Assembly (NCBI RefSeq): GCF_036181745.1
Contig: NZ_CP108080.1
Location: 3,286,001 to 3,350,000, forward strand
From: Streptomyces sp. NBC_00259
GTDB taxonomy: Bacteria; Actinomycetota; Actinomycetes; Streptomycetales; Streptomycetaceae
Length of the DNA stretch: 64,000 bases
Reading direction: 5' to 3'
Shown here: positions 25,306-35,351 of the stretch, one piece after another
Numbering within the stretch: the first letter of the stretch is position 1
Layout: every line of letters starts with the position of its first letter
Program-made: the position numbers and the translations under genes
The notes under the pieces: model-generated
What the model was told of the DNA's origin: nothing
The model's input: only the letters and a program-made list of their open reading frames with translations
Database searches by the model: none

Positions 25306-26970
25306 TCAGCCGCCGCTCCTGACCCGCTCCACCAGCGGCCCGCGCAGTTCCCGCTTGAGGATCTTCCCCGTGGGATTGCGGGGCAGCGGCTCGTCCCGTA
25401 CGACGACGTGCGCCGGCACCTTGAACGCGGCCAGGGTCCTGCCGACGTGCGCCCGCAACTCGTCGGCCGTGACCGCGGCGTCCGGGCCGAGCAGGACCAC
25501 GGCGGCGACCTCCTCGCCGAGGACGGGGTGCGGTACGCCGAGCACGGCGGCGTCGACGACGTCCGGATGGTCGTGCAGGGCGGCCTCGACCTCGACGCAG
25601 TACACGTTCTCGCCGCCGCGGACGACCATGTCCTTGATGCGGTCGACGATCGAGACCCGGCCGTCCCGCACCGTCGCGAGGTCGCCGGTCCTGAACCAGC
25701 CGTCCGGCGTGAACGCCTGCCGGGTCGCGTCCTCGTCGCGCCAGTAGCCGCGCACCAGGGACTGTCCGCGCAGCCACAGCTCCCCGACCTCGCCCTCCGG
25801 CAGCACCTCACCGGACGGGCCGGCGATCCGTACCTCGGTGGCCGGGGTGGGGCGGCCCACGCTGTCCGGGAACCTCCGGTAGCCGGCACCGAAGTTGGCC
25901 GTCACACCGCCGCTGGTCTCGGTCAGCCCGTAGCCGTTGCGGGGCTCGACGCGTTCCCCGAAGCGGGCCGTGAGCCGTGCGACCAGATCGGGCGGCGCGG
26001 CGGCCCCGCCCGTGTTGAGGTGGGTGAGGCTCTCCAGGTGTGCGCCGGATCGCTCGGCGGCCGCCAGCAGTTGGAGCGCGGTGGTGGGCACCCCGGAGTA
26101 GTGCGTGACGCCGTGCCGTCCGATCAGCGTGAGGGCCTGCTCGGCGTCCCATTTGCGCATGAGGACGAGCGTCCCGCCGACGGCCATCACCGAGTAGACC
26201 GTGGTGAACGCCGCCACGTGGAAGAACGGGAAGGTCATGAGGCTGACCGGGGCGCGGCCCTGCCCGGGGAGGACGCCCCTGCCGAGCGCGGACGCGGCCG
26301 CGGTGTAACGGGGGTTCATCGCGGCGCCCGCCTGGGCGAGCTGGGTGGCGACGGCGCCCTTGGGCCGGCCCGTGGTCCCGGAGGTGTAGATGATGGTCGC
26401 GTCGTCCTCGGGGCGTACCTGCACATCCGGCGGCGCGACGCCGGGGTCCGGGGCCGGCAGGTCCTCGTACCGCTCGACGCCTTCCCCGGCCGGCCCGTCG
26501 TGGTGGAAGACGATGACGGGCACCCGCTGCCGCGACGCCCAGGCCCCGGTCCTCGGCAGCCGCTCCCCGTCCACGAGCAGGACCCGGGGCGTGCAGTCGT
26601 CGAGGGCGTAGGTGAACTCCTCCTCGGTCCACCAGGCGTTCAGCGGTACGGCCACCAGCCCGGCCAGCTGTGCCGCCCAGAAGGCGATCTGCCATTCGGG
26701 GTGGTTGCGCATGCCGATGACGGCCCGGTCGCCCGGCCGCAGTCCGTGCACCTCGACGAGGCGCCCCGCCAGCGCCGAGGCGGCCGCGAAGAACTCCCCG
26801 TAGGTGTACGTCCCGCTGTCCGCGACCAGGAACGGCTGCTCCCCGAACGCCCAGGTGGCCTCGACGAACTCGCGCAGCGTGCGCGGCCCCGACACATACA
26901 CCCCGCCCTCGACCTCGAAGGGCGCGCCTGGCGCGGTGAGACGCCCCGAGGGGTCTTCGGAATGCGGCAC
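25306..26970 (-). CDS. Fatty acyl-CoA ligase (AMP-binding superfamily)
   Basis: 554 residues. Activates a carboxylic acid as acyl-AMP, then acyl-CoA. Core motifs: A3 TIIYTSGTTGRPKGA (192-206), A5 NGYGLTETSGG, A7-A8 GWFRTGDLATVRDGRVSIVDR with IKDMVVRGGENVY, and the catalytic Lys in A10 PTGKILKREL near the C terminus. GTG start at 26970 with GGGGAGGG upstream; the longer frame passes through the operator. It converges on the protease gene with only 14 bases between stops. The substrate is probably a medium- or long-chain fatty acid, but this is not determined by sequence. Confidence 0.85.
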   Translation of the reverse strand: MPHSEDPSGRLTAPGAPFEVEGGVYVSGPRTLREFVEATWAFGEQPFLVADSGTYTYGEFFAAASALAGRLVEVHGLRPGDRAVIGMRNHPEWQIAFWAAQLAGLVAVPLNAWWTEEEFTYALDDCTPRVLLVDGERLPRTGAWASRQRVPVIVFHHDGPAGEGVERYEDLPAPDPGVAPPDVQVRPEDDATIIYTSGTTGRPKGAVATQLAQAGAAMNPRYTAAASALGRGVLPGQGRAPVSLMTFPFFHVAAFTTVYSVMAVGGTLVLMRKWDAEQALTLIGRHGVTHYSGVPTTALQLLAAAERSGAHLESLTHLNTGGAAAPPDLVARLTARFGERVEPRNGYGLTETSGGVTANFGAGYRRFPDSVGRPTPATEVRIAGPSGEVLPEGEVGELWLRGQSLVRGYWRDEDATRQAFTPDGWFRTGDLATVRDGRVSIVDRIKDMVVRGGENVYCVEVEAALHDHPDVVDAAVLGVPHPVLGEEVAAVVLLGPDAAVTADELRAHVGRTLAAFKVPAHVVVRDEPLPRNPTGKILKRELRGPLVERVRSGG

Positions 26971-26991
26971 GTACGGGTCCCTCCCCAGTCG

Positions 26992-27005
26992 GCTAAGCGC
27001 TTGCT
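26992..27005 (-). promoter_or_regulatory. Operator-like dyad upstream of the acyl-CoA ligase
   Basis: GCTAAGCGCTTGCT, centred on the palindrome AAGCGCTT, 21-35 bases before the GTG start. TetR-type regulators of acyl-CoA catabolism in actinobacteria use related CAAG-N2-CTTG-like sites. No such regulator lies beside it. Confidence 0.4.
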
Positions 27006-27081
27006 CAGCCCGAAGCCCGACGCTATGCGCCGCCCCGCACCCCGTCAAGGCACGGCCCGCGCACGACCTTGACGGAAACGG

Positions 27082-27235
27082 CGCGCAGTCCGCCACCAGG
27101 CACCGGCGTCGAGTCCGCCGTCACGTCGCCGGCGTGCAGTCGGCCATCAGGTCACCGGCGCGCAGTCGGTCCTCACGTCGCCGGCGTGCAGTCGCCGTCA
27201 GATCACCGACGTGCAGTCGGCCGTCACGTCGCCGG
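27082..27235. repeat. Tandem repeat array, six 25-26-bp units
   Basis: Units begin at 27082, 27107, 27133, 27159, 27185 and 27210, each starting CG(T/C)GCAGTC or near it and ending TCACCGG or TCGCCGG. The fourth and sixth are nearly identical. The last unit contains the stop codon and final residues of the FxsT-like gene, so the array lies in its 3' end and trailer. There are no spacers. Confidence 0.85.
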
Positions 27236-30200
27236 CGGCTCGATGTCCGAGTCGAGCCGCACCCACTCCTTCACCGCCCGTGTCGTCGGATGCTCCGGCC
27301 CCATCGTCGCCCCCGCCCGCCGCAGCGCGTCCTCGTGCAGCCGCGCGGCCTCCTCCGGCTCCCCCAGGTCCCGCAGGTCCGCCGCGAGGTTGGACGCGCA
27401 GCCGATCGCGTCGTAGTGGTCGGCGGTGAGGACGCGGACGAAGGCGTCGTACGCCTCACGGCCCAGCCGCACCGCCCCCTCCGCGTCGCCGTCCGCGGCC
27501 AGGTCGGTGGCGTGGTTCATCATGCTCGTCAGCGTGTACGGATTGTCCTGGCCGAGCACTTCCCGGTGCTGATGCAGCGTCCTGCGCGAAAGCGCGAGCG
27601 CCGCGTCCCGCTCACCCGTCAGCCGCAGATAGACCGCCAGGTTGTTGGCGCAGGCCAGGGCGAACGGATGCCGCTCGCCCAGCTGGGTCCGGTGCCGGTT
27701 GAGCGCGTCCCTGGCGAGATCCCGTGCCCCCTGCGCGTCACCCGTGGCCACCAGCGCACAGGCCAGGTTGACGGCCGCGGAGAGTGTGTCCGGGTGGTCG
27801 GGGCCGAGCACGGACATCGAGATCTCGTAGTTCTCCGCGCTGAGCGCCCTCGCCTCCTCGTAACGCCCGCTGCGGCGCAGCACCGCGGAGAGGTTGCGGG
27901 AGGCCTGCAGGGTCTCGGGATGCCGGTCGCCGGTCTTGTCGCGGAACGCCTTCACCGTCTCCTGGAGCAGCTTCAGCGCCTCGTCCACGGACCCGGTCTC
28001 GCGCAGCCCTCGGGCGTAGTTGCTGGCCGATGTGAGCGTGTAGGGGTGGTGCTTGCCGAGCAGGCCCTTGCGCTTCTCCCACACCTCCCGGTCGAGTTCA
28101 CGGGCGCCCCAGCGGTCCCCGACCAGGAACTTCGACACGGCGAGATTGTTGGCGGCCATGAGCAGCCGCTCCTCGTCCCCGCCCTCGTAGGCCCGTTTGC
28201 TCGCCGCGTAGGTCTCGTTGTCGACGTCACGCGCCTGCCGGTAGGCGCCCCTGGCGCGCAGATCGGCGCCGAGGTTCGCGGCGGCCACCAGCGTGTAGTA
28301 GTCGTCGGGGCCGAGCACCTCGCGTGCGGTCCGCAGCGCCTGCTCGTCCATCGCGTACGCCTCCTCCAGCCGCCCGCTGGAGCGCAGCGCGTTGGCGTAC
28401 TGGGTGCGCAGATAGATCACGAGGGCGTCGTCGTCACCGAAGACGGGCTCCCAGGCGGCGAGGGCGCGCTCCGCCGTCTCCTGCGCCGCGACATGGTTGG
28501 ACCGACGCCACAGGTAACGCACGGAGTCGGCGATCCAGCGGCGTACGGAATCGTCCTCGCTGGTGAAGGCACGCGACGGTCTCATGTGCGGCAGCAGTGA
28601 GGCGTGCCGGTCCCAGGACGCCGGGTCCTCCATGTTGCGGGGGTTGGCCTCGGCGAGGATCGCGTGCACATGGGCGCGCATGACGGGCCACTGCTCGCGC
28701 GGGATCTGGGCGCGCAGCACCTCCTGCACCAGCCGGTGCACACCGATGGTCTTGTCGCTCTGGTTGGTGCGGGCCAGACCGTACCGGTTGATCTCGGCGA
28801 ACAGCGCGCCCATCCGCACCGAATGCACCAGCCGCCGGTCGTGGCGGGCCAGCAGCTCCGCCGTCTTCTGCCCGTACAGCGTCCACATCGGGATGGGGTC
28901 GGGGCCGAAGAACGCGCAGATCTCCAGCAGTTGGGCCGCCGCCGGCATCGACTCGCGGACCTTGCCCAGCGCCAGCAGCCAGGTCGCGGCGGCCGATCGC
29001 GGGTACGTCGTGGCCGGCTCCTGCTCCAGCATCGTCGCGAGCTGGGTGCTGAGCAGCTCCAGATACGTCTCCACCGGCATCGCGGACTGCTCCAGCCAGG
29101 CCGCCGCCTGGGCGACGGCGAGCGGCAGATCGCCGAGCGCCTCCGCGACCTGTGCGGCGTCGGCGTCCGGCAGATGCGGGTTCTGCCGCTGCAGCAGCCG
29201 CACGGACTCGTCCCGGGTGAAGACGTCCACCTCGACCTGTGCGGCCCGGTCCGCCCAGGCCCGGTTGCGTGAGGTCACGAGCACATGCCCGGTGCCGGAG
29301 GGGATCAGCGGGGCGAGCTCCTCCGGGTGCTCCGCGTTGTCGAACACCAGCAGCCAGCGCCGGTACGGCCGGCCCTGCCGCAGCGCCTCCAGCACCGCGT
29401 TGGACGTGGTCTCCACATCGTCCCCGGACGGCAGCCCCAACCGGCCCGCCAGGGTGGCCAGTTCCTGCCGTACGAGACTCGGCTGGCCCGCGTTGACCCA
29501 CCAGACGACGTCGTAGTCGGCCGCGAACCGGTGCGCGTACTCGATGGCGACCTGCGTCTTGCCCACGCCGCCCATGCCGAACACGGCCTGCGGCGGACCG
29601 CCCAGCGGCACACCCGCGGCGAACCCGTCCCGCATCTCCTCCAGCGTCCGGCCGCGGCCGGTGAACGACGCGTTGCGGGTGGGCATCTGCCACACCGGCG
29701 GCGGGGTGCCGGGATAGCGCGGCCCCTGGTCCTCGTCCGCGTCACCCGGTGTGCGTACGGTCTCGGCGGCCGGCGGATCGGGCCGCCCGACCGCCGCCAG
29801 CAGCGCCGCCTCCGCCTCGACCTGGTCGTCGCGCTCGACGAGGTCCACGGCGACCAGACCGTCGAACGGCGGTGCCAGCGGCGCCGGATGGATCCGGATG
29901 GGGATCAGCATCCGCTGCGAGGCCTCCGGGTCGCGGGCCGAGACCGACTTCCACACCTCGTAGGCGTGCGGCAGCCGCACATAGTCGGGCGAGAGCAGGA
30001 CCACGATCCGGCCCGATCCGTCCAGCGCCCGGCGCACCTCGGTCCCCGCGTCGGAGCCGGCGTGCTCGGCGGCGCCGCTCAGCACCACTTCGTAGCCGAG
30101 GCCGCGGAGCCTGGCCGCGATCCACTCCGCCCACATCCGGTCGGCCGGCGCGTAGCTGAGGAACAGATCGGAGGGCACGGGCGGTTTGGTCCGCTCGTAC

Positions 30201-31219
30201 CGGGACAGCAGCGCGCGCCGCCGGGTCTCCGGCATGGGCCGCTGCCGCGTCACCCGGCCGCCGGTGATCCGCCCGGTGAGCCGCTCCGACGCGGCCAGCA
30301 GGCTGGTGCCCTGGTGCGGGCGGTCGCCGACGGGCGCGGGGATCTCCTCGTACGCGAAGAACGGCCGGTACGGGATCTCCACATCGCCCCAGTAGCGGTC
30401 GCGCTCCTCCCGGGTCATCCCTTCGAGGAACGACAGGAACCGGCTGCGGGCGAGGTCGCGCCCCGCCTCCAGCTTCTTCTGTTCGGCGTACTCGACACGC
30501 ATCGGCGCGGGCAGGATCCGCACCGGACGGTCGGTGACCTGGGCGCGCACGGACTCGGCAACGGCGGCCGCGCCCTGGATCGACTGGGCGCTGAGGGTGA
30601 AGCAGACGGTGACGACGTCGGGCAGCAGGACCGTGCAGATGCCGGCCGTGTCGGACAGTCCGGTGCGGCTGTCGATCAGGACGTAGTCGTAGCGGCCGCG
30701 CAGCTCGTCGCGGAGTGCGGCCAGGAAGGCGGCGCCGCGCAGCCGCGTGTAGAAGTGGTCCCAGTCGAAGGTGGACACGGCCGCCGAGTAGCCGTCGTCC
30801 TGGAGTCCCGCGGGCAGGAAGTCCAGCTGCCCGCCGTCGGGGAAGTCCTCCCGGATCCCGACGATGCAGCGGTCCACGTCACAGCGGTCGCGGAACCACT
30901 GGGCACGGTCGCGGGAGCCCGCCGCGCCGGGGCCCGGCTCGTCGGCCCGTATCGCGTAGTCGCGGATGAGGTCGATGACACCGCCGGTGGAGCCGAGTTC
31001 GGGGTCGGTGAGCAGGGGGTGGAAGTAGCGGTGCAGACCAGGGGCCTCCAGGTCCCAGTCGACCATCAGCACCCGCAGCCCGTTCCCGGCGAGGATCCAG
31101 GCGGTGTTGACGAGCGCCATCGTCCGGCCGACTCCGCCCTTGAACGAGTAGAACGTGACGACGGTCCCCGGCTCACCGGTGCCTGCGCTGCCGGGCTCGC
31201 GGATGCCTGCGCTCTTCAT
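27224..31219 (-). CDS. FxSxx-COOH system giant ParA-like/TIR/NB-ARC/TPR protein
   Basis: 1331 residues, cytoplasmic. Order: a MinD/ParA-like P-loop domain (1-330; Lys27-GGVGRT) with [13 protein letters not shown]; a TIR domain (about 350-485; [20 protein letters not shown]); an NB-ARC STAND ATPase (about 520-800; P-loop GMGGVGKTQ near 549, VFDNAE as Walker B); and TPRs from about 920 to the end. The TIR segment after LLSPDYV lacks the usual WCxxE motif, so this copy may be a scaffold. It corresponds to the TPR protein found in FxSxx-COOH cassettes. The layout resembles NLR-like sensors. Its ATG overlaps the stop of the FxsC gene. Confidence 0.85.
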   Translation of the reverse strand: MKSAGIREPGSAGTGEPGTVVTFYSFKGGVGRTMALVNTAWILAGNGLRVLMVDWDLEAPGLHRYFHPLLTDPELGSTGGVIDLIRDYAIRADEPGPGAAGSRDRAQWFRDRCDVDRCIVGIREDFPDGGQLDFLPAGLQDDGYSAAVSTFDWDHFYTRLRGAAFLAALRDELRGRYDYVLIDSRTGLSDTAGICTVLLPDVVTVCFTLSAQSIQGAAAVAESVRAQVTDRPVRILPAPMRVEYAEQKKLEAGRDLARSRFLSFLEGMTREERDRYWGDVEIPYRPFFAYEEIPAPVGDRPHQGTSLLAASERLTGRITGGRVTRQRPMPETRRRALLSRYERTKPPVPSDLFLSYAPADRMWAEWIAARLRGLGYEVVLSGAAEHAGSDAGTEVRRALDGSGRIVVLLSPDYVRLPHAYEVWKSVSARDPEASQRMLIPIRIHPAPLAPPFDGLVAVDLVERDDQVEAEAALLAAVGRPDPPAAETVRTPGDADEDQGPRYPGTPPPVWQMPTRNASFTGRGRTLEEMRDGFAAGVPLGGPPQAVFGMGGVGKTQVAIEYAHRFAADYDVVWWVNAGQPSLVRQELATLAGRLGLPSGDDVETTSNAVLEALRQGRPYRRWLLVFDNAEHPEELAPLIPSGTGHVLVTSRNRAWADRAAQVEVDVFTRDESVRLLQRQNPHLPDADAAQVAEALGDLPLAVAQAAAWLEQSAMPVETYLELLSTQLATMLEQEPATTYPRSAAATWLLALGKVRESMPAAAQLLEICAFFGPDPIPMWTLYGQKTAELLARHDRRLVHSVRMGALFAEINRYGLARTNQSDKTIGVHRLVQEVLRAQIPREQWPVMRAHVHAILAEANPRNMEDPASWDRHASLLPHMRPSRAFTSEDDSVRRWIADSVRYLWRRSNHVAAQETAERALAAWEPVFGDDDALVIYLRTQYANALRSSGRLEEAYAMDEQALRTAREVLGPDDYYTLVAAANLGADLRARGAYRQARDVDNETYAASKRAYEGGDEERLLMAANNLAVSKFLVGDRWGARELDREVWEKRKGLLGKHHPYTLTSASNYARGLRETGSVDEALKLLQETVKAFRDKTGDRHPETLQASRNLSAVLRRSGRYEEARALSAENYEISMSVLGPDHPDTLSAAVNLACALVATGDAQGARDLARDALNRHRTQLGERHPFALACANNLAVYLRLTGERDAALALSRRTLHQHREVLGQDNPYTLTSMMNHATDLAADGDAEGAVRLGREAYDAFVRVLTADHYDAIGCASNLAADLRDLGEPEEAARLHEDALRRAGATMGPEHPTTRAVKEWVRLDSDIEPPAT

Positions 31220-32628
31220 CGTCCTGGTCCTCCCTCACGGCGGCCGTCGAACGGGTCCTGCGGGGTGTGCGGATACGGGTACGGGTCGAACGCGTACGGG
31301 TCGTACGGGATGTGCGCGCGGCCGCCGGACCAGCGGGGCGAACGGGGCGCGGGCGGCCTGTTCGCGCTCCCCGGCGAGCCGCCGGCCCGGGTGCCTCCCT
31401 GCGGGCCGCCGCTGGGGCCGCGCAGGATCGGCCGGGCGGCCACCGGGCCGTCGTCGCCGTCGTCACCCGGCGCCACGACGGCGGTCCGTTTGCGGATCAG
31501 ATTGTTCTGCGCGGCCGACACCATCCGGCCCAGCGCCTTCTTGAAGTCGTCGAAGCAGACCCGGAGCTGGAACTGTCTGTCGTGCACGCCCCGCGACGAC
31601 TTGCGCTCGAAGACGTCGCCGACCCGGCTCCAGAGCTCCTCCCGGTCCCGCTCCTCCCGGGGATGGCACGGCACCAGGACACCGGTCGCCGGATGCTCGG
31701 TACGGTCGAACTGCTCCAGCGGCTGGCGGTACGGAGGTTCGGGCGCGCTCCAGGCGTCGACCAGCAGAATCGTCACCTGGTCGTCGCGCCAGGCCTGGTT
31801 GAGCTGCCGGTTCAGCCCGGAGCCCACCTCCCGGTAGGCCGTCCCGTAGCCCTGCGCCGTCACGAGCCGCTGGGCCTGCTGGTAGAGCGGGTACTCCTCC
31901 TGCGGATGGTACGGATTCCAGTCCAGCCCGGCCTGGCCGTAGTACGGCGCGCCACGGCGGTGCCCGGGCGCGGACTCCGACGAGCCGGCGGCGACGAAGA
32001 ACTGCACCGTGCTGCCCGGCCGGGTCGGCTCGGTCCTCGGCTGGAACGACAGGGGCTCCCGCGCCAGCCGCAGGGGCTCCTCGGGCACGGGCAGGTCCTC
32101 CCCGTGGACGACGTCGAGCACGCGCTGGGCGATCAGCCGGACCGCGCCCGTGTAGTCCTCCCCCGTGGGCGCCCGCTGGAGGAGCCGCTGCAGCCCGACG
32201 TCCGCGTACCAGGAGCCGAAACCGTCCGTCAGGTACTGGATGTGCCCGACCTCCTGCGGCACCTCGACGGGGTGCCACAGAACGGGGATCAGCGCCGAGG
32301 AGCCGCGCCGGGTTCGGGCGAAGTACTCACCGGCACGGCGCATCATCACACCCGCCTCACGTGAGCACCACGCGCTGCGGAAGTAGGCGGGCGAGTAGAG
32401 CGCGACCATCGAGTGGCAGCCCGCGAGGGCGATCTCCAGCTGCTCGCTCCAGTGTTCGCCGATCCGGATCGAGCTGTTGTCACGGAATCCGATCGGGACC
32501 TGGGCCGTGCCGTCGGAGAGTTCGATGATCTGCGTGCAGAGATCGTCGTAGAACTGCTGCACATACGCGTCCGAGTCGTCGATCCTCGCGTAACTCAGGA
32601 AGAAGTACGGCCCCACCGGCTCCCCCAT
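31216..32628 (-). CDS. fxsC: TIR-like protein FxsC
   Basis: 470 residues. The N-terminal TIR-like domain (7-150) opens with [17 protein letters not shown] and contains Trp87-Cys88-Ser-Arg-Glu91 within [15 protein letters not shown]. Glu in this WCxxE context is the catalytic residue of NAD-cleaving TIR domains, so enzymatic activity is possible. Residues 230-390 form a second domain ([30 protein letters not shown]) and the C-terminal 90 residues are Gly/Pro/Arg-rich and disordered. FxsC is a marker of the FxSxx-COOH cassette. A 133-base gap separates it from the hydroxylase gene, the only sizeable gap inside the cassette. Confidence 0.82.
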   Translation of the reverse strand: MGEPVGPYFFLSYARIDDSDAYVQQFYDDLCTQIIELSDGTAQVPIGFRDNSSIRIGEHWSEQLEIALAGCHSMVALYSPAYFRSAWCSREAGVMMRRAGEYFARTRRGSSALIPVLWHPVEVPQEVGHIQYLTDGFGSWYADVGLQRLLQRAPTGEDYTGAVRLIAQRVLDVVHGEDLPVPEEPLRLAREPLSFQPRTEPTRPGSTVQFFVAAGSSESAPGHRRGAPYYGQAGLDWNPYHPQEEYPLYQQAQRLVTAQGYGTAYREVGSGLNRQLNQAWRDDQVTILLVDAWSAPEPPYRQPLEQFDRTEHPATGVLVPCHPREERDREELWSRVGDVFERKSSRGVHDRQFQLRVCFDDFKKALGRMVSAAQNNLIRKRTAVVAPGDDGDDGPVAARPILRGPSGGPQGGTRAGGSPGSANRPPAPRSPRWSGGRAHIPYDPYAFDPYPYPHTPQDPFDGRREGGPGR

Positions 32629-32761
32629 GACTCCGGCTGCTCAACGCAGACTCACAGTGCCCCGGCAGGGGCTCGACACCCTTTGGGTTTGCTGGTTATT
32701 GCCCTCTCCGTGGAGGAGCTAAGCCGCCCGTCACGTTCTGGCCAGAAGTCGCCGCGTTTCT

Positions 32762-33856
32762 TTACCTGTCGCAGACGGCGCGGCGCAGCTCGATGACGAA
32801 CTCCCGCCCGTCCTCGGTGAGTTCACCGGATTCCAGGAGGGTGTCGGCGGCTTCCAGGGTGCGGCCGCGCCAGTGCGCGTACTGCTCGGCGGCGAGAGGG
32901 CCCGACTCCCTCCGCCAGAAGTCCGACACCCCCAGATGCGCGTACGTCCCCTGGAGCAGCGCCCCGGCCGGGCGGGGGTCGGGCCGCCAGGGGGCGTGGT
33001 AGCGGGCCCCGGAATCCGGTCCGTGCAGCGGTACGAGATCGAGGAGCGCCCCGAGCTGGATGTGCAGGAACTCATGGACCAGGGCGAGCGCGAGCGGCTG
33101 CGGACCGGAGGGCAGCGACACCCCGATCGCGCCGTAGCCGCGCCGTACGGCCGACGACACGGCGGTCCCGTCGGGCGGCGGCCGCAGCGGCACCAGGGTG
33201 GACACGCCGGCACCGACGGCCTCCGCGTACCAGGGATGGCGCTCGGCGAGCAGTCGCCATGCCTCGGCGAGCAGCTCCCGCCAGGCGCGCAGCTCGTCCT
33301 CGCCGAGCGGGCCGGGCACGGGCTCGCCGTGCGCGTGCCGGTACGGGCCCCGGTCGTCGATCCGCAGCACGAGACGGTGCCCGGCGGCCTCCAGGCGTAC
33401 GACGTGCCCGGTCGGCCGGAGGAAGCCGGCGAGCCCGCGCAGCCGGTCGCGGTCGGTGTCCTCGGACCGGTCCGGGTGTTGGTGCTGGTCCTGGTCAGGG
33501 GCCTGGTCCTGGTCAGGGGCCTGGTCCTGGTTCTGGGCAGGGGCCTCGTCCGCGTGGAGGCGGCGCAGACAGTCCGCCGCCCACAGGTCCAGATACGGCT
33601 GCAGCAGCACGGACTCCCACTGCTCCCGGGACCGCTGTCGGATCCGCTCGAACTCCTCGTACGTCTCGGCGAGCCGTACCTCACGGGCTTCGTCGGGCCG
33701 CCGCGCCTCTGCGGCCCGGCGCACCGCGCTCAGCAGCAGCCGTCGCTTGCTGAGCTGGCCGGCCCGAAGGACGGCGACGGCGTCGGCGCCGCCGCGCCCC
33801 CGGGCGAGGGCGAGGAAGGTCCGACGGGGGATGGTGTGCGGGGAGGCCGTGGTCAT
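32762..33856 (-). CDS. HExxH-motif peptide hydroxylase-like enzyme of the FxSxx cassette
   Basis: 364 residues. The motif His261-Glu-Phe-Leu-His265 in LALALVHEFLHIQ identifies the family first named from this motif and now regarded as iron/2-oxoglutarate-dependent peptide beta-hydroxylases. It probably modifies the precursor peptide after or alongside the radical SAM enzyme. A Gln/Asp/Pro repeat (PDQDQA units, around 118-140), encoded by a 21-bp DNA repeat, interrupts the N-terminal helical part and looks dispensable. The ATG overlaps the stop of the radical SAM gene (ATGA), so the two are translationally coupled. Confidence 0.75.
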   Translation of the reverse strand: MTTASPHTIPRRTFLALARGRGGADAVAVLRAGQLSKRRLLLSAVRRAAEARRPDEAREVRLAETYEEFERIRQRSREQWESVLLQPYLDLWAADCLRRLHADEAPAQNQDQAPDQDQAPDQDQHQHPDRSEDTDRDRLRGLAGFLRPTGHVVRLEAAGHRLVLRIDDRGPYRHAHGEPVPGPLGEDELRAWRELLAEAWRLLAERHPWYAEAVGAGVSTLVPLRPPPDGTAVSSAVRRGYGAIGVSLPSGPQPLALALVHEFLHIQLGALLDLVPLHGPDSGARYHAPWRPDPRPAGALLQGTYAHLGVSDFWRRESGPLAAEQYAHWRGRTLEAADTLLESGELTEDGREFVIELRRAVCDR

Positions 33857-35160
33857 CGTGCTCCCACCTCCTGGTCGTGCGTCGCGCGTCGTGCGTTGAA
33901 GGCGGCGACATCGGCTTCCAGACGCCGCCGGATGTGCTCGATGAGAACGGCCATGTCGTGGCAGTACACGGTGGGCCGGTCGAACGGCTCGTCCGCTCCG
34001 GGGTGGTGGCGGTGCGCGTACAACCCGCCGCCGCAGACCGCCCACAGCGGGCACGCGCGGCACAGGGCCGCGGGCCGGGGCGTCCGGAACGCCGGATGCC
34101 GGGCGGCCTCGGCGAAGGAGTCACGGAAGACGCTGAGCCCGGTGTACGCGGCGCCGTCGTACGCCGCCTTCAGACTGTCCGCCAGCTCCAGCGATCCGTC
34201 CGTCTCCACGACCACCAGGTCCGCGGGTCCCGTTCCCACCATCTCGCTGCTCGCCCGGCCGCCCAGCAGCAGCACGATCAGCTCCTCGAACAGCCGGATC
34301 CCGGTCTCCCGGCGGGGCGCCCCGTACCAGCGGTCGAAGACGGCACACAGCCAGTCGGCGTACGGAGTCGGCTCCTCGGCGCCGGCGGGCGCGTGGGGGG
34401 CGGGTGCGGGAGGCGGCCCGGGCGCGGGCGGCCGCGGCACGGGAGACCCGGACGTGGGAGGCTGCGGCACGGGAGGCGCGGGCATGGGCGGCCGGTCCGG
34501 GGGCTGACGGCCCGCAAGCCCCGGTGGCGGATTGCCCCAGGTGCCGTGCGGCAGCAGCAGATCCATGCGGGGCGGCGCGAAGGCGAGAAGCGCCTCGTAG
34601 GTGGCCACGGGGTCGGTGGCCGGATCGACGGTGCACAGCACTCCGCCGAACAGGTCACGGTGCTCCTCCGTGCCGAGGATCCCGAGCGCCCCGGCGACCG
34701 CCGCATGGCTCCCCCGCCCGTCGGCGAACCGGCGGTAGCGGTCGTGGTCGGCCGCGGTCCCGTCCACGCTGACGCCGATCCGTACCCGGTGCCGTCGCAG
34801 CACGCGCAGCAGCTCGAGGTCGTCCCGTAACAGCACCCCGTTGGTCTGCACCGCGTACGCCACGTCGCCGGTGCCGTCCAGGGCGTCGCGCAGCACCGTC
34901 AGGGTCTCGTCGAGATGCCGGGGCCCGACGAGGAGCGGCTCGCCGCCGTGGAGGATGACCGCGATCGGGGCCGCGGCCCCTGGGGCACTCTCGTCCCGCC
35001 GGTACGCGGCGATCCGCTCGGCCACCCGGCGTACGGTCGCCAGTTCCATCCGCCGTGGCTTGGTGCGCCAGCTGTGGTCCGCGGCCTCGTACACGTAGCA
35101 GTACGTGCAGGAGAGATTGCACCGCCCGTGCAGTTTCAGCAGATACTGGCGGAACGTCAC
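33853..35160 (-). CDS. fxsB: Radical SAM/SPASM peptide maturase FxsB
   Basis: 435 residues. The SAM-cluster motif is Cys14-x3-Cys18-x2-Cys21 (GRCNLSCTYCYVYE), and the C-terminal SPASM region has CRACPLWAVCGG and a later Cys. FxsB enzymes install a cyclophane-type carbon-carbon crosslink on the FxSxx precursor. A Pro/Ala/Gly-rich insertion of about 50 residues (about 222-270) lies between the barrel and SPASM domain and is probably a flexible linker. It begins 8 bases after the precursor gene, so both sit on one transcript. Confidence 0.85.
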   Translation of the reverse strand: MTFRQYLLKLHGRCNLSCTYCYVYEAADHSWRTKPRRMELATVRRVAERIAAYRRDESAPGAAAPIAVILHGGEPLLVGPRHLDETLTVLRDALDGTGDVAYAVQTNGVLLRDDLELLRVLRRHRVRIGVSVDGTAADHDRYRRFADGRGSHAAVAGALGILGTEEHRDLFGGVLCTVDPATDPVATYEALLAFAPPRMDLLLPHGTWGNPPPGLAGRQPPDRPPMPAPPVPQPPTSGSPVPRPPAPGPPPAPAPHAPAGAEEPTPYADWLCAVFDRWYGAPRRETGIRLFEELIVLLLGGRASSEMVGTGPADLVVVETDGSLELADSLKAAYDGAAYTGLSVFRDSFAEAARHPAFRTPRPAALCRACPLWAVCGGGLYAHRHHPGADEPFDRPTVYCHDMAVLIEHIRRRLEADVAAFNARRATHDQEVGAR

Positions 35161-35168
35161 AACGTGTC

Positions 35169-35351
35169 TCAGGACACCGGGTTGAGCGCCGAGGTGAAGG
35201 CCGACACCGGCTCGCCGGAGGGATGGAGCGCATCGTCCCTGAGCCGCGCCACGATGGCCCCGAACACCGTGTCCGGAAGCTCGGCCAGTTCAGCGTCGCT
35301 CAGCTCACTGACATCCGCCAGGACGGAGACCAGTGGGGCGGAATTGGTCAT
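35169..35351 (-). CDS. fxsA: FxSxx-COOH-type precursor peptide with four extra C-terminal residues
   Basis: 60 residues, start preceded by AAGGGG. The helical acidic leader (MTNSAPLVSVLADVSELSDA) runs into the core SAFTSALNPVS. Phe-Thr-Ser-Ala-Leu is the FxSxx motif, which in the family ends the protein; here Asn-Pro-Val-Ser follows before TGA. The reading frame was checked base by base and no simple frameshift removes the extension. The peptide is the presumed substrate of FxsB and the HExxH enzyme. Final product, export and activity are unknown. Confidence 0.8.
   Translation of the reverse strand: MTNSAPLVSVLADVSELSDAELAELPDTVFGAIVARLRDDALHPSGEPVSAFTSALNPVS

Noticed and set aside
27082..27235. 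CRISPR array
   Set aside because: Units of 25-26 bp are contiguous with no unique spacers, vary in sequence and enter a coding region; no cas genes are present.
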